A stretch of DNA of 64,000 bases from Nitrospira sp. (GTDB lineage: Bacteria > Nitrospirota > Nitrospiria > Nitrospirales > Nitrospiraceae). The stretch covers positions 3,212,737 through 3,276,736 of the forward strand of contig CP092081.1 of assembly GCA_022226935.1 (NCBI GenBank). Direction: 5' to 3'. The number at the start of each line of letters is the position of its first letter. Position 1 is the stretch's first letter. Made by a program: the position numbers and the translations under genes. The notes below the pieces were generated by a model, which searched no databases, was not told the DNA's origin, and saw only the letters and a program-made list of their open reading frames with translations. Below are positions 25,131 through 35,259 of the stretch, one piece after another.

Positions 25131-26423
25131 ATGCCTGTCATCTATATCGATGAAGTGGCGACCCATGCAGGACAGGAAGTCACGATTCGTGGGTGGCTCC
25201 GTAGCCGACGCGATAAAGGAAAACTTCACTTTCTGATTGTGCGGGACGGCACCGGAGATATCCAAGCGGTCGTGAGCAAGGGCGCGGTTGGCGACGAGCA
25301 GTTTGCTCATTCGGCGGAGCTCACGCAGGAATCAAGTGTGGTCCTTACCGGCACGTTACGGCAGGATGCGCGCGCGCCGGGTGGCTACGAGCTTGATGTG
25401 AAGCACCTCGCGGTCTTGCAGGTCGCAGAACCATTTCCGATTCAGCCCAAAGAGCATGGCACAGGATTCTTGATGGAGCATCGGCATCTCTGGCTGCGTT
25501 CCAGCCGCCAGCATGCCGTGCTGCGCATTCGCCACGAAATCATTCGCGCCTGCCGGAATTTTTTCGATGATCGTGGGTTCACGCTGGTCGATGCGCCGAT
25601 TTTCACGCCGAATGCGTGCGAGGGCACTACGACACTGTTTCAGACGCAATATTTTGATGAGACGGCGTACCTGACTCAGAGTGGTCAGTTGTATAGCGAA
25701 GCCACGGCCGCTGCCTTTGGAAAAGTCTATTGTTTTGGGCCGACATTTCGCGCGGAGAAGTCCAAGACACGCCGGCATCTGATGGAGTTCTGGATGGTGG
25801 AGCCGGAGGTGGCCTTTGCCGAACTGCCGGAGATGATGGATCTCGCCGAGCAGTTTCTATCGCATATTGTGGCGGCAGTATTGAAGACGCGCCGTGCGGA
25901 ATTGCAAGTGTTGGAGCGGGATATCGCGAAGCTCGAGCGTGTGACGGCGCCGTTCCCCCGCATTACGTATGAGGAAGCTGTGGACATTCTTCAGCGCAAA
26001 GGAAATCCCGCCAAGCGAGGAGACGATTTCGGCGCGGATGATGAAACCATTCTGTCGAAAGAATTCGACCGTCCCGTCATCGTGCATCGATATCCCGCTG
26101 CGTTGAAAGCCTTCTATATGGAGACCGATCCGGCTCGCCCCGATCTCGCGCTGTGCATGGATGTGTTGGCTCCGGAGGGATATGGAGAAATTATCGGTGG
26201 CGGGCAGCGCATCCATCAACACGAGAAACTGTTGGCGCGCATACACGAGCATCATCTCCCGGTTGAAGCGTTTCAATGGTATCTCGATTTGCGTCGGTAC
26301 GGTTCGGTTCCACATGCCGGATTTGGAATGGGAATAGAGCGGGCCGTGGCATGGATTTGCGGGCTCGAACACGTGCGAGAGACGATTCCTTTCCCCAGGA
26401 TGTTGTATCGGTTATACCCATAG
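25131..26423 (+). CDS. asnS: Asparaginyl-tRNA synthetase
   Basis: This 430-residue class IIb synthetase has an N-terminal OB-fold anticodon domain ([19 protein letters not shown]). The catalytic domain has motif 2 in [20 protein letters not shown] near residue 200 and motif 3 in [20 protein letters not shown] near 400. The Asn-type FMETDP-like segment [20 protein letters not shown] supports AsnRS over AspRS. AGGA lies six bases before ATG 25131; another ATG at 25125 is in frame. It attaches Asn to tRNA-Asn. It precedes the division cluster, separated by 311 bases of regulatory sequence. Confidence 0.93.
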   Translation: MPVIYIDEVATHAGQEVTIRGWLRSRRDKGKLHFLIVRDGTGDIQAVVSKGAVGDEQFAHSAELTQESSVVLTGTLRQDARAPGGYELDVKHLAVLQVAEPFPIQPKEHGTGFLMEHRHLWLRSSRQHAVLRIRHEIIRACRNFFDDRGFTLVDAPIFTPNACEGTTTLFQTQYFDETAYLTQSGQLYSEATAAAFGKVYCFGPTFRAEKSKTRRHLMEFWMVEPEVAFAELPEMMDLAEQFLSHIVAAVLKTRRAELQVLERDIAKLERVTAPFPRITYEEAVDILQRKGNPAKRGDDFGADDETILSKEFDRPVIVHRYPAALKAFYMETDPARPDLALCMDVLAPEGYGEIIGGGQRIHQHEKLLARIHEHHLPVEAFQWYLDLRRYGSVPHAGFGMGIERAVAWICGLEHVRETIPFPRMLYRLYP

Positions 26424-26571
26424 CTTTCCCCAGCCATTCCATCCGGCTGCTCGGTTGATGCGATCACCGAAATGCGGCCATTCCATCTGTCTGATTTTTT
26501 GGACGGGTCTCGGTTTTCTCAACCATTTTCGTGCCGCCATTGACAGGGAAGTGGGATAGTTTCCCACAGGT

Positions 26572-26591
26572 TTGTCCACAAATGTGGATAA
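26572..26591. promoter_or_regulatory. Two facing DnaA-box-like sites
   Basis: TTGTCCACA (26572-26580, one mismatch to TTATCCACA) faces TGTGGATAA (26583-26591, the exact reverse complement of TTATCCACA), separated by two bases. They lie 77 bases upstream of the -35 of the division cluster promoter. DnaA binding is inferred from the motif only. Confidence 0.5.
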
Positions 26592-26667
26592 CTTCCCCGC
26601 CAAATCGGGCTGTCGAATCGATGAGTCAAAAGCGAACAATATTCTTGATAAATTGGAGCAAAATCTG

Positions 26668-26695
26668 TTGACAGCTGTTTTGGTGGGTGTATACT
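26668..26695 (+). promoter_or_regulatory. Sigma70-type promoter of the division and cell wall cluster
   Basis: A perfect TTGACA at 26668-26673, 16 bases, then TATACT at 26690-26695 (5 of 6 to TATAAT). Transcription would start near 26702, about 33 bases before rsmH. Confidence 0.7.
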
Positions 26696-26707
26696 CCAGC
26701 CAACGTG

Positions 26708-26732
26708 TGGTGAAAAGTGGGTGGAAGTGGGT
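26708..26732 (+). promoter_or_regulatory. MraZ-box-like direct repeats
   Basis: TGGTG-AAAAG-TGGGT-GGAAG-TGGGT gives three TGG-type pentamers (two of them exact TGGGT) with five-base spacers, a 10-bp period. This matches the TGGGN-N5 repeats recognised by MraZ. It sits between the promoter and the rsmH ATG and overlaps the ribosome-binding region. mraZ itself is not next to it. Confidence 0.55.
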
Positions 26733-26734
26733 GT

Positions 26735-27658
26735 ATGGATTCTGCTCGCGGTTCCCATGAGCCGGTTTTAGTCGACGAGATCGTATTCTGGCTGCAGTGC
26801 AAACCAGGTGGAGTTTACGTGGACTGCACTCTCGGATATGCCGGGCTCGCTACCCGGATCCTTCGTCACTCCGCTCCAGATGGCATTCTCATCGGGATCG
26901 ATCGCGATGCGGCTGCGCTCGAAGAGTCTCGCGCGCGCCTGCAGAGTGTCAGGTCCCGGGTACATCTCCGACATGGAAATTTTTCGAAGCTCAAAACACT
27001 TGTGGCCGAAGTCGGGGTCCGGCGTGTGGATGGTGTGATCTTCGATCTCGGTGTGTCGTCGCCGCAACTCGATCGGCCGGAACGCGGATTCAGTTTTCGC
27101 GACGATGGCCCATTGGACATGCGCATGGATCAGAGCGAGGGGCGCACGGCAGCCGACCTTATTCGAGAGATGCCCGAACGCGAATTGGCTGACGTGATCT
27201 ATCAGTTCGGCGAGGAGCGGTATTCGCGCAGAATCGCCCGCGCGATCGTGGAGGCGAGAATGCAACGAGTCATTGGGACGACGAGGGAATTGGCGGCGGT
27301 GGTGGAGCATGCCGTGCCGGCCAACTATCGGCATGGGCGAATCCATTGCGCCACGCGGACGTTTCAAGCGTTACGGATTGTGGTGAATCGGGAATTAGAC
27401 GTGCTCGAACCGGCGCTTCGCGATGCCGTCGATCTTGTGGCAGCCGGAGGGCGAGTCTGTGCCGTGTCGTTCCATTCTCTTGAGGACAGAATTGTGAAAC
27501 ATACGTTTCGGGCCTTGGCGAATGGCCCGGACGCTGCAGTGAGGGTGCTCACAAAAAAACCGGTCATCGCTTCGGAGAGCGAGCGTGACCATAACCCGCG
27601 GTCGCGCAGCGCCAAGTTGCGTGTCGTGGAGCGGATGTCCAAGGAGTCTATGCAATGA
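26735..27658 (+). CDS. rsmH: 16S rRNA (cytosine(1402)-N(4))-methyltransferase RsmH (MraW)
   Basis: This 307-residue protein starts GSHEPVLVDEIVFWL and continues VYVDCTLGYAGLATRIL (SAM-binding loop, with Y where many have G-G-H). GVIFDLGVSSPQLDRPERGF is the RsmH signature, and the C-terminal NHDPRS-like end is HNPRSRSAKLRVVER. It N4-methylates C1402 in the ribosomal P site. It is the first gene of the cluster. ATG 26735 lies directly behind MraZ-box-like repeats and has no clear ribosome site. The end overlaps ftsL by four bases. Confidence 0.93.
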   Translation: MDSARGSHEPVLVDEIVFWLQCKPGGVYVDCTLGYAGLATRILRHSAPDGILIGIDRDAAALEESRARLQSVRSRVHLRHGNFSKLKTLVAEVGVRRVDGVIFDLGVSSPQLDRPERGFSFRDDGPLDMRMDQSEGRTAADLIREMPERELADVIYQFGEERYSRRIARAIVEARMQRVIGTTRELAAVVEHAVPANYRHGRIHCATRTFQALRIVVNRELDVLEPALRDAVDLVAAGGRVCAVSFHSLEDRIVKHTFRALANGPDAAVRVLTKKPVIASESERDHNPRSRSAKLRVVERMSKESMQ

Positions 27659-27987
27659 AAGCCGTCGCGTTTGCCGCGGTCACGTCGTTGGTGTTGCTCT
27701 TCGTGTGGGAACGGGTGGACATCGTTCGCATCGGCTACCACATTGAGCGGCTGAAAGCGCAAAAAGTGCTGCTCGAACGCGAGCGGGATGAACTGCAGGT
27801 CAAGCTGTCGGGTCTCACGGCGCCTGAACGGATTGCGCGCTTGGCCAGCGATAAATTGGGTATGTTGCAGCCGGAGAAGGGGCAGGTGGTCGTGATTAAC
27901 TTTGAGCCCGAAACCCCTGCGAATCCCGTCGCCGCAGAAGGCGAAATTCGGATTGCGAAGAACATGGTCACCCGGAGAGCGCGATAG
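27655..27987 (+). CDS. ftsL: Cell division protein FtsL
   Basis: This 110-residue bitopic protein has one N-terminal helix (residues 4-18, AFAAVTSLVLLFVWERV) and a leucine-zipper-like coiled coil at about 28-55. APERIARLASDKLGMLQPEK is the usual FtsL C-terminal signature. The position between rsmH and ftsI confirms it. FtsL forms the FtsQLB subcomplex that activates septal peptidoglycan synthesis; an ftsB is not in the window. Both ends overlap neighbours. Confidence 0.85.
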   Translation: MKAVAFAAVTSLVLLFVWERVDIVRIGYHIERLKAQKVLLERERDELQVKLSGLTAPERIARLASDKLGMLQPEKGQVVVINFEPETPANPVAAEGEIRIAKNMVTRRAR

Positions 27988-29705
27988 TGGCTTCGCCCTC
28001 CTTTCGTGGTCGCCGGATCCTGGTGGCCTGCGGGTTGTCCGGTGCGTTTATCCTCGTGATTGTCCGCCTGGTGAACCTTCAGGTGATGCAATCGGCGGAG
28101 TTAACCGTCAAGGCTGACCGTCAACACCAGAAGAACGTGACGCTGGAGGGCGCGCGCGGCACCATTTACGATCGGAACAGTAAGGTGCTGGCGATGAACA
28201 TGGATGTACCGTCTGTGTTCGGGGTGCCTGCGTCGCTGGGTAACCCCGGAACGGCGGCGCGCAATCTCTCACCGATTCTGCATGTGAAAGCGACGGAGCT
28301 CGAAAAAAAGTTAAAGCAGGAAAAACATTTCGTCTGGTTGGCTCGAAAGCTCGAGCCGGAGCAGGGGCGGCGGCTTGAACGACTCGGCCTCGACGGCGTC
28401 GGTGTGGTGATGGAGGGGCGCCGGTTCTATCCGAAGGGCCCGCTGCTGTCGCATGTGCTGGGGTTTGCCGGGATGGATGATCGCGGCCTCGAAGGCGTGG
28501 AACTCCGGTACGAACAATATCTGCGTGGCGAGAAGCGAGCCGTCGTGTTGCAACGTGATGCCTTGGGCCGCGCGGTGTTTCCCAAAGGGTTGAACGAAGA
28601 AGGGGCCGCGGCCGGACATAGCCTCACGCTGACGGTCGACGAGGTGGTGCAATATATTGCCGAGAAGGAGCTGGACGAGGCGGTGACGCGATCCAGCGCC
28701 AAGTCCGGCACGATGATCGTGATGGATCCTAGGACCGGCGCCGTGCTGGCCATGGCCGTGAGTCCGCGATTCGATCCCAATACGGTCGGCGCGCTCGCTC
28801 CCGATCGATGGCGCAACCGGGCCTTGACCGATACCTATGAACCGGGCTCGACCATGAAGGCTGTCATTGCGGCGGCGGCGCTGGAAGAAAAAGTCATGAC
28901 CCCGGGCAGCATGATTTATGGCGAAAACGGGCAATTCGCGATTGCCAATACGATTATCCATGACCATGAGAAAGCCGGCTGGATGACCTTTGCGCAGATG
29001 ATTCAAAAGTCGAGCAATATCGGCGCGGCGAAGGTGGGGATGGCGCTGGGGGAATGGCGGGTGTTCGACTATTTGAAGGAGTTCGGCTTCGGAGATAAGA
29101 GCGGCATTGATCTCCCGGGTGAAACGGCTGGATTGCTACGAGGCCCTCGCCAATGGGGCAAACGTTCGTTGGCCTCCATTTCTATGGGGCAGGAGGTAGG
29201 CGTCACTCCATTACAGATGGTGACGGCGATCTCGGCCATCGCCAATGGCGGCGTCCTCATGAAGCCCTATGTCGTCTCGGAGATCCGTAATGGGAAGGGG
29301 CAATTGGTCGCGCAGAATATGCCGCAAGCCAAACGGCGTGTCATCTCCGCCGATACGGCCCGGACATTGACGACGCTTCTGGAGGGAGTGGTCACCAACG
29401 GGACCGGCGGCAAGGCGGCCATCCCGGGCTTTCGTGTGGCCGGCAAGACCGGCACCGCTCAAAAAGTTGATCCCCGCACCGGCAAGTACTCTTCCACTCT
29501 CTTGGTCGGATCGTTTCTCGGGTATGTGCCTGCGGAAGATCCTCGGCTGGCCATGATTGTGGTGATTGATGAACCGCGCGGCGAGGGTTGGGGTGGGGTG
29601 GTCGCAGCCCCGGTGTTCCGGCGAGTCGGAGAGCAGGTGCTCAACTATATGGGTGTCGCAGTGGATGAACCGGTCAAGCTGGCTATGGCGGGGCTGGAAT
29701 CCTGA
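27987..29705 (+). CDS. ftsI: Septal peptidoglycan transpeptidase FtsI (PBP3)
   Basis: This 572-residue class B penicillin-binding protein begins at GTG 27987, sharing a base with the ftsL stop. It has one N-terminal helix, a dimerisation domain (ARGTIYDRNSKVLAMN) and the transpeptidase domain with SxxK in EPGSTMKAV near residue 288, SxN as SSN near 342 and KTG in AGKTGTAQKV near 487. No PASTA domains are present. It crosslinks septal murein together with FtsW, encoded downstream. Confidence 0.92.
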   Translation: MASPSFRGRRILVACGLSGAFILVIVRLVNLQVMQSAELTVKADRQHQKNVTLEGARGTIYDRNSKVLAMNMDVPSVFGVPASLGNPGTAARNLSPILHVKATELEKKLKQEKHFVWLARKLEPEQGRRLERLGLDGVGVVMEGRRFYPKGPLLSHVLGFAGMDDRGLEGVELRYEQYLRGEKRAVVLQRDALGRAVFPKGLNEEGAAAGHSLTLTVDEVVQYIAEKELDEAVTRSSAKSGTMIVMDPRTGAVLAMAVSPRFDPNTVGALAPDRWRNRALTDTYEPGSTMKAVIAAAALEEKVMTPGSMIYGENGQFAIANTIIHDHEKAGWMTFAQMIQKSSNIGAAKVGMALGEWRVFDYLKEFGFGDKSGIDLPGETAGLLRGPRQWGKRSLASISMGQEVGVTPLQMVTAISAIANGGVLMKPYVVSEIRNGKGQLVAQNMPQAKRRVISADTARTLTTLLEGVVTNGTGGKAAIPGFRVAGKTGTAQKVDPRTGKYSSTLLVGSFLGYVPAEDPRLAMIVVIDEPRGEGWGGVVAAPVFRRVGEQVLNYMGVAVDEPVKLAMAGLES

Positions 29706-29706
29706 T

Positions 29707-31209
29707 ATGACGCTGGACGAACTGATCAGTCCCATTCAGGGACGTCTTGGAGTTCTGGAGCGGAGCGGGGACCAGCACGTGGCCATTGGGGCGTTGACCG
29801 ATGACTCCCGTCACATCCAGCCAGGCGCGCTCTTTGTGGCCGTACAGGGAGAGCGGGTCGACGGCCACGAGTTCTTGGATCGAGTCGTGAAGGCGGGGGC
29901 CGCAGCCGTTGTGGTGGGACGCCACGTTCAAGTCGGATCGACGCCGTGCATCCGCGTGCAGGATTCCCGGGCGGCGTTGGGGATTCTGGGGAGTCGATTT
30001 TATGGAGATCCCTCCGCCGCGCTGCGCATGATCGGAGTGACGGGTACCAATGGGAAGACCACGACGACCTATGTCGTGAAAACGATGCTGGAGGCCGCGA
30101 ATCGGCAGGTCGGTCTCATCGGCACGGTCGCTTACCTGGTCGGGAAAGAATCGATCCCAGCTTCCCATACGACCCCCGGCGCGTTGGAGTTACAGAAATT
30201 ATTTGCACGAATGGTCGAGAAGAGGTTGGATACGGTCGTCATGGAAGTGTCGTCTCACGCATTGGCGCTGGATCGAACCGCCGGCTCGGAATTCGATGTC
30301 GCCGTGTTTACCAACCTCACGCAGGACCACCTGGACTTCCATCTGGATATGGAGCGGTATTTCCAGGCGAAGCGCAAGTTGTTCGCCGAGCTCGGCCAAC
30401 CTGGAGCGCGTAAGACGAAGAAACGCGCCATCATCAATGCGGATGATCCCTGGGGCCAACGGATCCGCGAAGCCTGCACAGTGCCGGTGTGGACCTATGG
30501 GCTGCATCAACAGGCTGACATTCATGCGGGTGAGGTGAAATTGTCACCTGCCGGTACCAGTTTTACGTTGCGCACCCCGGCCGGCACGTGCGCGATCCAG
30601 AGTCGGCTGGTGGGAGAACACAATGTCTCGAACCTGCTGGCCGCCATCGGCGTCGTCCTCCATGAAGGGTTAACGCTGGAGCAGGTTCGTGCCGCGGTGG
30701 GAGCCGTCTCCAATGTGCCGGGTCGGTTTGAGCGTGTGGAAGCGGGGCAGGACTTCACGGTGGTGGTGGACTACGCGCATACCGAAGACGCCTTGGTTCG
30801 ACTGCTGACGGCCGCTCAGGCCCTGCGTACGGGGCGTATCATTACCGTCTTTGGATGCGGCGGGGACCGGGATCGCACGAAGCGACCCAAGATGGGGCGC
30901 GCCGCCGTTCAGTATAGTGACGTGGTCATCCTCACATCGGACAATCCGCGTACGGAAGATCCGGCGTTCATTCTGAGCGAAGTTGAGGTCGGGGTGAAGG
31001 AGGCGCTGGCCGCTCGCAGCCATGTTCGATATCGAATGATTGCGGACCGCCGCGCAGCGATCGAAGCGGCCGTCGGCGAGGCGCAAGCCGGCGATATGGT
31101 GTTGATTGCGGGGAAGGGACACGAAGATTACCAGATCGTGGGCACGACGAAACATCACTTCGACGATCGGGAAGTCGCGCGTGAAATGATCCAGGCGCGC
31201 CGAACCTAA
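29707..31209 (+). CDS. murE: UDP-MurNAc-L-Ala-D-Glu--2,6-diaminopimelate ligase MurE
   Basis: This 500-residue Mur ligase starts at ATG 29707, one base after the ftsI stop. The ATP loop GVTGTNGKTTTTYVV lies near residue 110, and HTTPGALELQKLF and SSHALALDRTAG follow. DNPRTEDP near residue 412 is the DNPR motif that selects meso-diaminopimelate rather than lysine, as expected for a diderm. It adds the third residue of the stem peptide in the cytoplasm. Confidence 0.93.
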   Translation: MTLDELISPIQGRLGVLERSGDQHVAIGALTDDSRHIQPGALFVAVQGERVDGHEFLDRVVKAGAAAVVVGRHVQVGSTPCIRVQDSRAALGILGSRFYGDPSAALRMIGVTGTNGKTTTTYVVKTMLEAANRQVGLIGTVAYLVGKESIPASHTTPGALELQKLFARMVEKRLDTVVMEVSSHALALDRTAGSEFDVAVFTNLTQDHLDFHLDMERYFQAKRKLFAELGQPGARKTKKRAIINADDPWGQRIREACTVPVWTYGLHQQADIHAGEVKLSPAGTSFTLRTPAGTCAIQSRLVGEHNVSNLLAAIGVVLHEGLTLEQVRAAVGAVSNVPGRFERVEAGQDFTVVVDYAHTEDALVRLLTAAQALRTGRIITVFGCGGDRDRTKRPKMGRAAVQYSDVVILTSDNPRTEDPAFILSEVEVGVKEALAARSHVRYRMIADRRAAIEAAVGEAQAGDMVLIAGKGHEDYQIVGTTKHHFDDREVAREMIQARRT

Positions 31210-31227
31210 CGCGCAGCGAGGCATGAC

Positions 31228-32691
31228 ATGCGGGAGCATGGACAGCGTGGTGTAATGGCGTTGTTTACAGTCGAAGAAATTTGCGAAGTGTTGAGCGCCA
31301 AGTCGCCGACCGGCTTGAGTCCGCAAGATTTGAAGCAGCGGATTCGGCGTGTGGTGACCGATTCCCGTTTGGTGCGCAAAGGCGATCTGTTCATCGCGTT
31401 TCAGGGAGAGCGATTCGACGCGCATACGTTCGTGCCGAAAGTCTTTGCGCAAGGCGCCGTCTGTGCCATCGTGCAGGAAGATTACCGTCTCCCTCCGATG
31501 AAACAGCGGACCGGCACACCGATTGTGCTTGGCGTGAGGGATACGCTGGAAGCCTTTCAGCGGTTGGCCACACACTACCGGAACCGGTTCGCCATCCCGG
31601 TCATCGCCATCACGGGGAGCAACGGCAAGACGACGACGAAAGAAATGGTCGCCCATGTGGTCGCGCAACGCTGGAAAACGCTCAAGACCGAGGGGAACCT
31701 CAATAACCGGATCGGCGTGCCGCAGACCTTGTTCCAACTGGCCCCGCGCCATCAGGCCGCGGTGATTGAAATGGGTGTGGATCAGCAAGGGCAGACGACC
31801 CGGCTGTGCGAAATCGCGAGGCCGACCATCGGCGTGATTACCAATATCGGACCGGACCATTTGGAATTCTTCGGCAGCATGGAAGGGTCTGCGCAAGCCA
31901 AGGCCGAGTTGCTCGACCATCTGCCGCAAGACGGGGCCGTGGTGCTGAACGCCGACGATGAGTATTTTGATTATCTCGCGTCTCGAGCGCAATGCCGGGT
32001 GGTGGCGTTCGGCGCGTCACTCAAGGCAGCCGTTCGTGCCGCAAATATTCGAACCGACGACAAAGGCGGCACGCTCTTTGGGCTGGTGCTTCCCGGAAAG
32101 ACGCGCCAGACGGAGGTTCGTATCCGGACGCAGGGTCTACATAATGTGAGCAACGCCCTCGCCGCGGCTGCCGTAGGGCATGCTTTGGGGCTATCCGGCT
32201 CCGCTATTGCCGAAGGGTTGGCGAAGTTCCGTCCGGCCGCGATGCGCTCGCAGATCAGCTATTCGCATGGGGTGCAGGTCATCAACGATTGTTACAACGC
32301 TAATCCGGCGTCGATGAAGGCCGCTATTCAACTTCTGGCACAGCTGGGGCGGGACAAACGATCCATCGCGGCTCTGGGCGACATGCTGGAGTTAGGCGCA
32401 GACACCAAGCGCATGCACCGGGAAGTCGGGGCGTTTTTGGCGGCAGAAGGGATCGGACACCTGTTGGCCTGCGGGGCCTTAGGGCGGGAGTTGGCAGCGG
32501 GCGCGCGCCAAGCGGGCATGCCGGCCGATCGGATTACGGAACATCCGGATGCGCAGGCAGCAGCCACGGCCTTGGCGCGGATGGTCCGACAAGGCGACGT
32601 GGTATTGGTCAAGGCGTCGCGAGGGATGCGGATGGAACAGGTTGTCGACGCTCTGACCGGCATGCGACGAGTGGCGAAAAAAGCCTGTTAG
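31228..32691 (+). CDS. murF: UDP-MurNAc-tripeptide--D-Ala-D-Ala ligase MurF
   Basis: This 487-residue Mur ligase has the ATP loop ITGSNGKTTTKEMVAH near residue 130, EMGVDQQGQTTRLCEI, TNIGPDHLEFFGSMEG and YNANPASMKAAIQLL, all typical of MurF. ATG 31228 has GAGG six bases upstream; ATG 31255 is a possible alternative. It adds the D-Ala-D-Ala dipeptide made by Ddl (40039) to the tripeptide. Confidence 0.93.
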   Translation: MREHGQRGVMALFTVEEICEVLSAKSPTGLSPQDLKQRIRRVVTDSRLVRKGDLFIAFQGERFDAHTFVPKVFAQGAVCAIVQEDYRLPPMKQRTGTPIVLGVRDTLEAFQRLATHYRNRFAIPVIAITGSNGKTTTKEMVAHVVAQRWKTLKTEGNLNNRIGVPQTLFQLAPRHQAAVIEMGVDQQGQTTRLCEIARPTIGVITNIGPDHLEFFGSMEGSAQAKAELLDHLPQDGAVVLNADDEYFDYLASRAQCRVVAFGASLKAAVRAANIRTDDKGGTLFGLVLPGKTRQTEVRIRTQGLHNVSNALAAAAVGHALGLSGSAIAEGLAKFRPAAMRSQISYSHGVQVINDCYNANPASMKAAIQLLAQLGRDKRSIAALGDMLELGADTKRMHREVGAFLAAEGIGHLLACGALGRELAAGARQAGMPADRITEHPDAQAAATALARMVRQGDVVLVKASRGMRMEQVVDALTGMRRVAKKAC

Positions 32692-32748
32692 GCACACTCA
32701 AAGAAATTTTAGAATCCGCCGATGTTGGGCGGGCAAAGAAGCCGCAGG

Positions 32749-33825
32749 ATGTTATACAACTGGCTCTACCCACTGCATACACAGTTTTCGTTCCTGAACG
32801 TCTTTCGCTACCAGAGTTTCCGGATCATTTACGCAGCGGTCACCGCGTTTCTCATCGCCTTCGTGATGGCGCCCTGGGTCATTCGGAAGTTGCAGGAGAT
32901 CAAGCTCGGCCAGCAAATTCGCGACGACGGGCCGAAGCGGCACTTGGCTAAGAGTGGAACGCCGACGATGGGCGGCATTCTCATCATCTTTGCGGTCGTG
33001 CTGTCCACGCTCTTGTGGGCCGACATGACCAATCGCTACGTCTGGTTGGTGGTGGTCGCGACCGTCGGATTCGGCGCCGTAGGATTTGCCGACGACTACC
33101 TGAAATTCATCAAGCGTCAGTCGAAAGGCCTGTCGGCCGCGCAGAAATTTTCCGGCCAGTTCCTGGTGGCGTTGGCCATCGGTGTCTTTCTCTACACCCT
33201 GCCCAGTTACACGACGAAACTCAGCGTCCCGTTCTTCAAGTTTTTTACGCCCGATCTGGGCTGGTTCTACATCGTGTTCGTCATTCTGGTCATCGTCGGC
33301 AGTTCCAATGCCGTCAATTTGACGGACGGGCTCGATGGACTGGCGATCGGGCCGGTGATGATCGCGGCGCTGGCCTATACGATCGTGGCCTATGTGACCG
33401 GGAATCGCGTGATGGCCGAATATTTGCTTATCCCGTACATCGAAGGCGCGGGAGAAATTGCCATTTTTACCGGCGCCATTTTAGGGTCGAGTCTGGGCTT
33501 CCTCTGGTTCAACACGTACCCGGCCTCCGTCTTCATGGGCGATGTGGGGTCGCTTCCGTTAGGCGCGGCGTTGGGAACAGTGGCAGTGATCAGCAAGCAC
33601 GAACTGTTGCTCCTCCTGGTGGGCGGAGTGTTCGTCATCGAAGCCTTGTCGGTCATCTTGCAGGTGGGATCGTATAAATTGCGGGGGAAGCGCATTTTCA
33701 ATATGGCGCCGATCCACCATCATTTTGAGATGAAGGGGTGGGACGAGCCGAAGGTCGTGGTGCGATTGTGGATCATTGCGATTTTGCTGGCGCTGCTCAG
33801 CTTGAGCACGCTCAAACTGCGGTAG
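32749..33825 (+). CDS. mraY: Phospho-MurNAc-pentapeptide transferase MraY
   Basis: This 358-residue membrane enzyme has about ten helices, with [15 protein letters not shown] near residue 65, [18 protein letters not shown] near 113 (catalytic Asp pair), [13 protein letters not shown] near 190 and MAPIHHHFE near 320. ATG 32749 ([10 protein letters not shown]) fits the family N-terminus and usual length of about 360; ATG 32722 would add nine residues. It makes lipid I on undecaprenyl phosphate, which MurG then extends. Confidence 0.93.
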   Translation: MLYNWLYPLHTQFSFLNVFRYQSFRIIYAAVTAFLIAFVMAPWVIRKLQEIKLGQQIRDDGPKRHLAKSGTPTMGGILIIFAVVLSTLLWADMTNRYVWLVVVATVGFGAVGFADDYLKFIKRQSKGLSAAQKFSGQFLVALAIGVFLYTLPSYTTKLSVPFFKFFTPDLGWFYIVFVILVIVGSSNAVNLTDGLDGLAIGPVMIAALAYTIVAYVTGNRVMAEYLLIPYIEGAGEIAIFTGAILGSSLGFLWFNTYPASVFMGDVGSLPLGAALGTVAVISKHELLLLLVGGVFVIEALSVILQVGSYKLRGKRIFNMAPIHHHFEMKGWDEPKVVVRLWIIAILLALLSLSTLKLR

Positions 33826-33835
33826 TCGTGTACCC

Positions 33836-35224
33836 ATGAACGTAAAAGATCTGCAAGTCACAGTCGTCGGTCTCGCCAGGAGTGGTGTCGGAGCTGCCCG
33901 GCTGTTGAACTATCTTGGGGCACGGGTGACCGTGGCCGACCGGAAAGAGCCACAGGAGCTCACGACCATTCTCTCGCAGTTGGACCAATCGAGTATCGCT
34001 GTCCGGGTGGGCGCCCAGTATGAATCGGCACTTGAAGGCGCAGACCTTGTAGTGATTAGTCCGGGAGTGCCGACTCAGTTGGAGGCGCTCAATCGTGTGC
34101 GGGCTCGCGGCGTGCGAGTGATCGGGGAACTGGAATTGGCTACACGGTACGTGACGGCGCCGATCGTGGCGGTAACCGGAACCAACGGTAAGAGCACGAC
34201 GGTGACACTGATCGGCAAGTTTTTACAGGAGAGCGGAAAACGAGCCTTCGTCGGCGGCAATCTGGGCATCGCCGCCAGTGAAGCGGCGCTCACCTGTGTT
34301 CAGGCCAAGCCAGGAAGCCCTGCCCCCTACGAGTATGTGGTTCTGGAGACGTCCAGTTTCCAACTTGAAACGATCGAACAGTTCCATCCGTATATCGCCT
34401 CGATCCTGAACGTGACGCTCGACCATATGGACCGGTACAACTCAGTGGAAGCGTATGTGGCGGCCAAGGCGCGTATCTTCACCAATCAAACCGCCGGTGA
34501 CTATTCCCTCTTCAATCTGGACGATACGCGAGTCGCAGCGCTGCGCGGAAATACCAAGGCCGCCGTCTTGGGCTTTAGCCGGAGCGGATCCACGGTTTCC
34601 GGCGTGGCTGGCGCCACGGTTCTGGATGGCGATCTGATCGTGACGACCGTGCGGGGACAGCGCGAGGAGATCTGTCGCCGGAGCGACATGCGGCTGATCG
34701 GGCTGCACAATGTGGAGAATGTGATGGCGGCCGTGACCTATGGTCTGCTCTGCGGCTGCTCCATCGATGCGATCCGTGCCGTGCTGCGATCCTTTCCCGG
34801 ATTGGAGCATGCCTTGGAAGTGGTGCGTGAGCGCCGAGGTGTTCGATATGTGAATGATTCCAAAGGCACGAATGTCGATGCGGTCTTGAAAGCCCTGGAA
34901 GGTATCGAACAGCCGATCTGGTTGATCGCCGGCGGCCGTGACAAAGGCGGCGATTTTTCCCGTCTGGAGGGGGCGATTCGCGAACGGGTGAAGGGGCTGA
35001 TTCTGATTGGCGAAGCCGCCGGCCGCATCCAGGCGGCGATGGGTGATTTTGACCGGTGTCGTCCTGCAGCGACTCTCCGCGATGCCGTGGAGCTTGCTGC
35101 TCGCGAGGCGCAGCCCGGCGAGGTGGTCCTACTCTCGCCGGCCTGCGCCAGTTTTGACATGTTTGCGGATTACCAAGACCGGGGCCGGCAATTCAAGGCG
35201 CTGGTCCAGGCGCTTCCGGCGTGA
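33836..35224 (+). CDS. murD: UDP-MurNAc-L-Ala--D-glutamate ligase MurD
   Basis: This 462-residue Mur ligase has an N-terminal Rossmann domain ([17 protein letters not shown]), the ATP loop [15 protein letters not shown] near residue 115, [33 protein letters not shown] and a C-terminal [17 protein letters not shown]. It adds D-Glu, the second stem-peptide residue. It sits 10 bases after mraY and 35 before ftsW. Its order relative to MurE and MurF in the cluster is the common bacterial one. Confidence 0.93.
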   Translation: MNVKDLQVTVVGLARSGVGAARLLNYLGARVTVADRKEPQELTTILSQLDQSSIAVRVGAQYESALEGADLVVISPGVPTQLEALNRVRARGVRVIGELELATRYVTAPIVAVTGTNGKSTTVTLIGKFLQESGKRAFVGGNLGIAASEAALTCVQAKPGSPAPYEYVVLETSSFQLETIEQFHPYIASILNVTLDHMDRYNSVEAYVAAKARIFTNQTAGDYSLFNLDDTRVAALRGNTKAAVLGFSRSGSTVSGVAGATVLDGDLIVTTVRGQREEICRRSDMRLIGLHNVENVMAAVTYGLLCGCSIDAIRAVLRSFPGLEHALEVVRERRGVRYVNDSKGTNVDAVLKALEGIEQPIWLIAGGRDKGGDFSRLEGAIRERVKGLILIGEAAGRIQAAMGDFDRCRPAATLRDAVELAAREAQPGEVVLLSPACASFDMFADYQDRGRQFKALVQALPA

Positions 35225-35259
35225 GGCCGGGAGTCGCGCGGAGGAACGACAACTGAACG

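Noticed and set aside
26441-26510. Terminator after asnS with a T-run near 26498
   Set aside because: The only stem (near 26453-26470) is imperfect and lies too far from the T-run.
26424-26734. Possible short mraZ gene before rsmH
   Set aside because: No forward open frame of suitable length or MraZ-like sequence; the stretch is regulatory in character.
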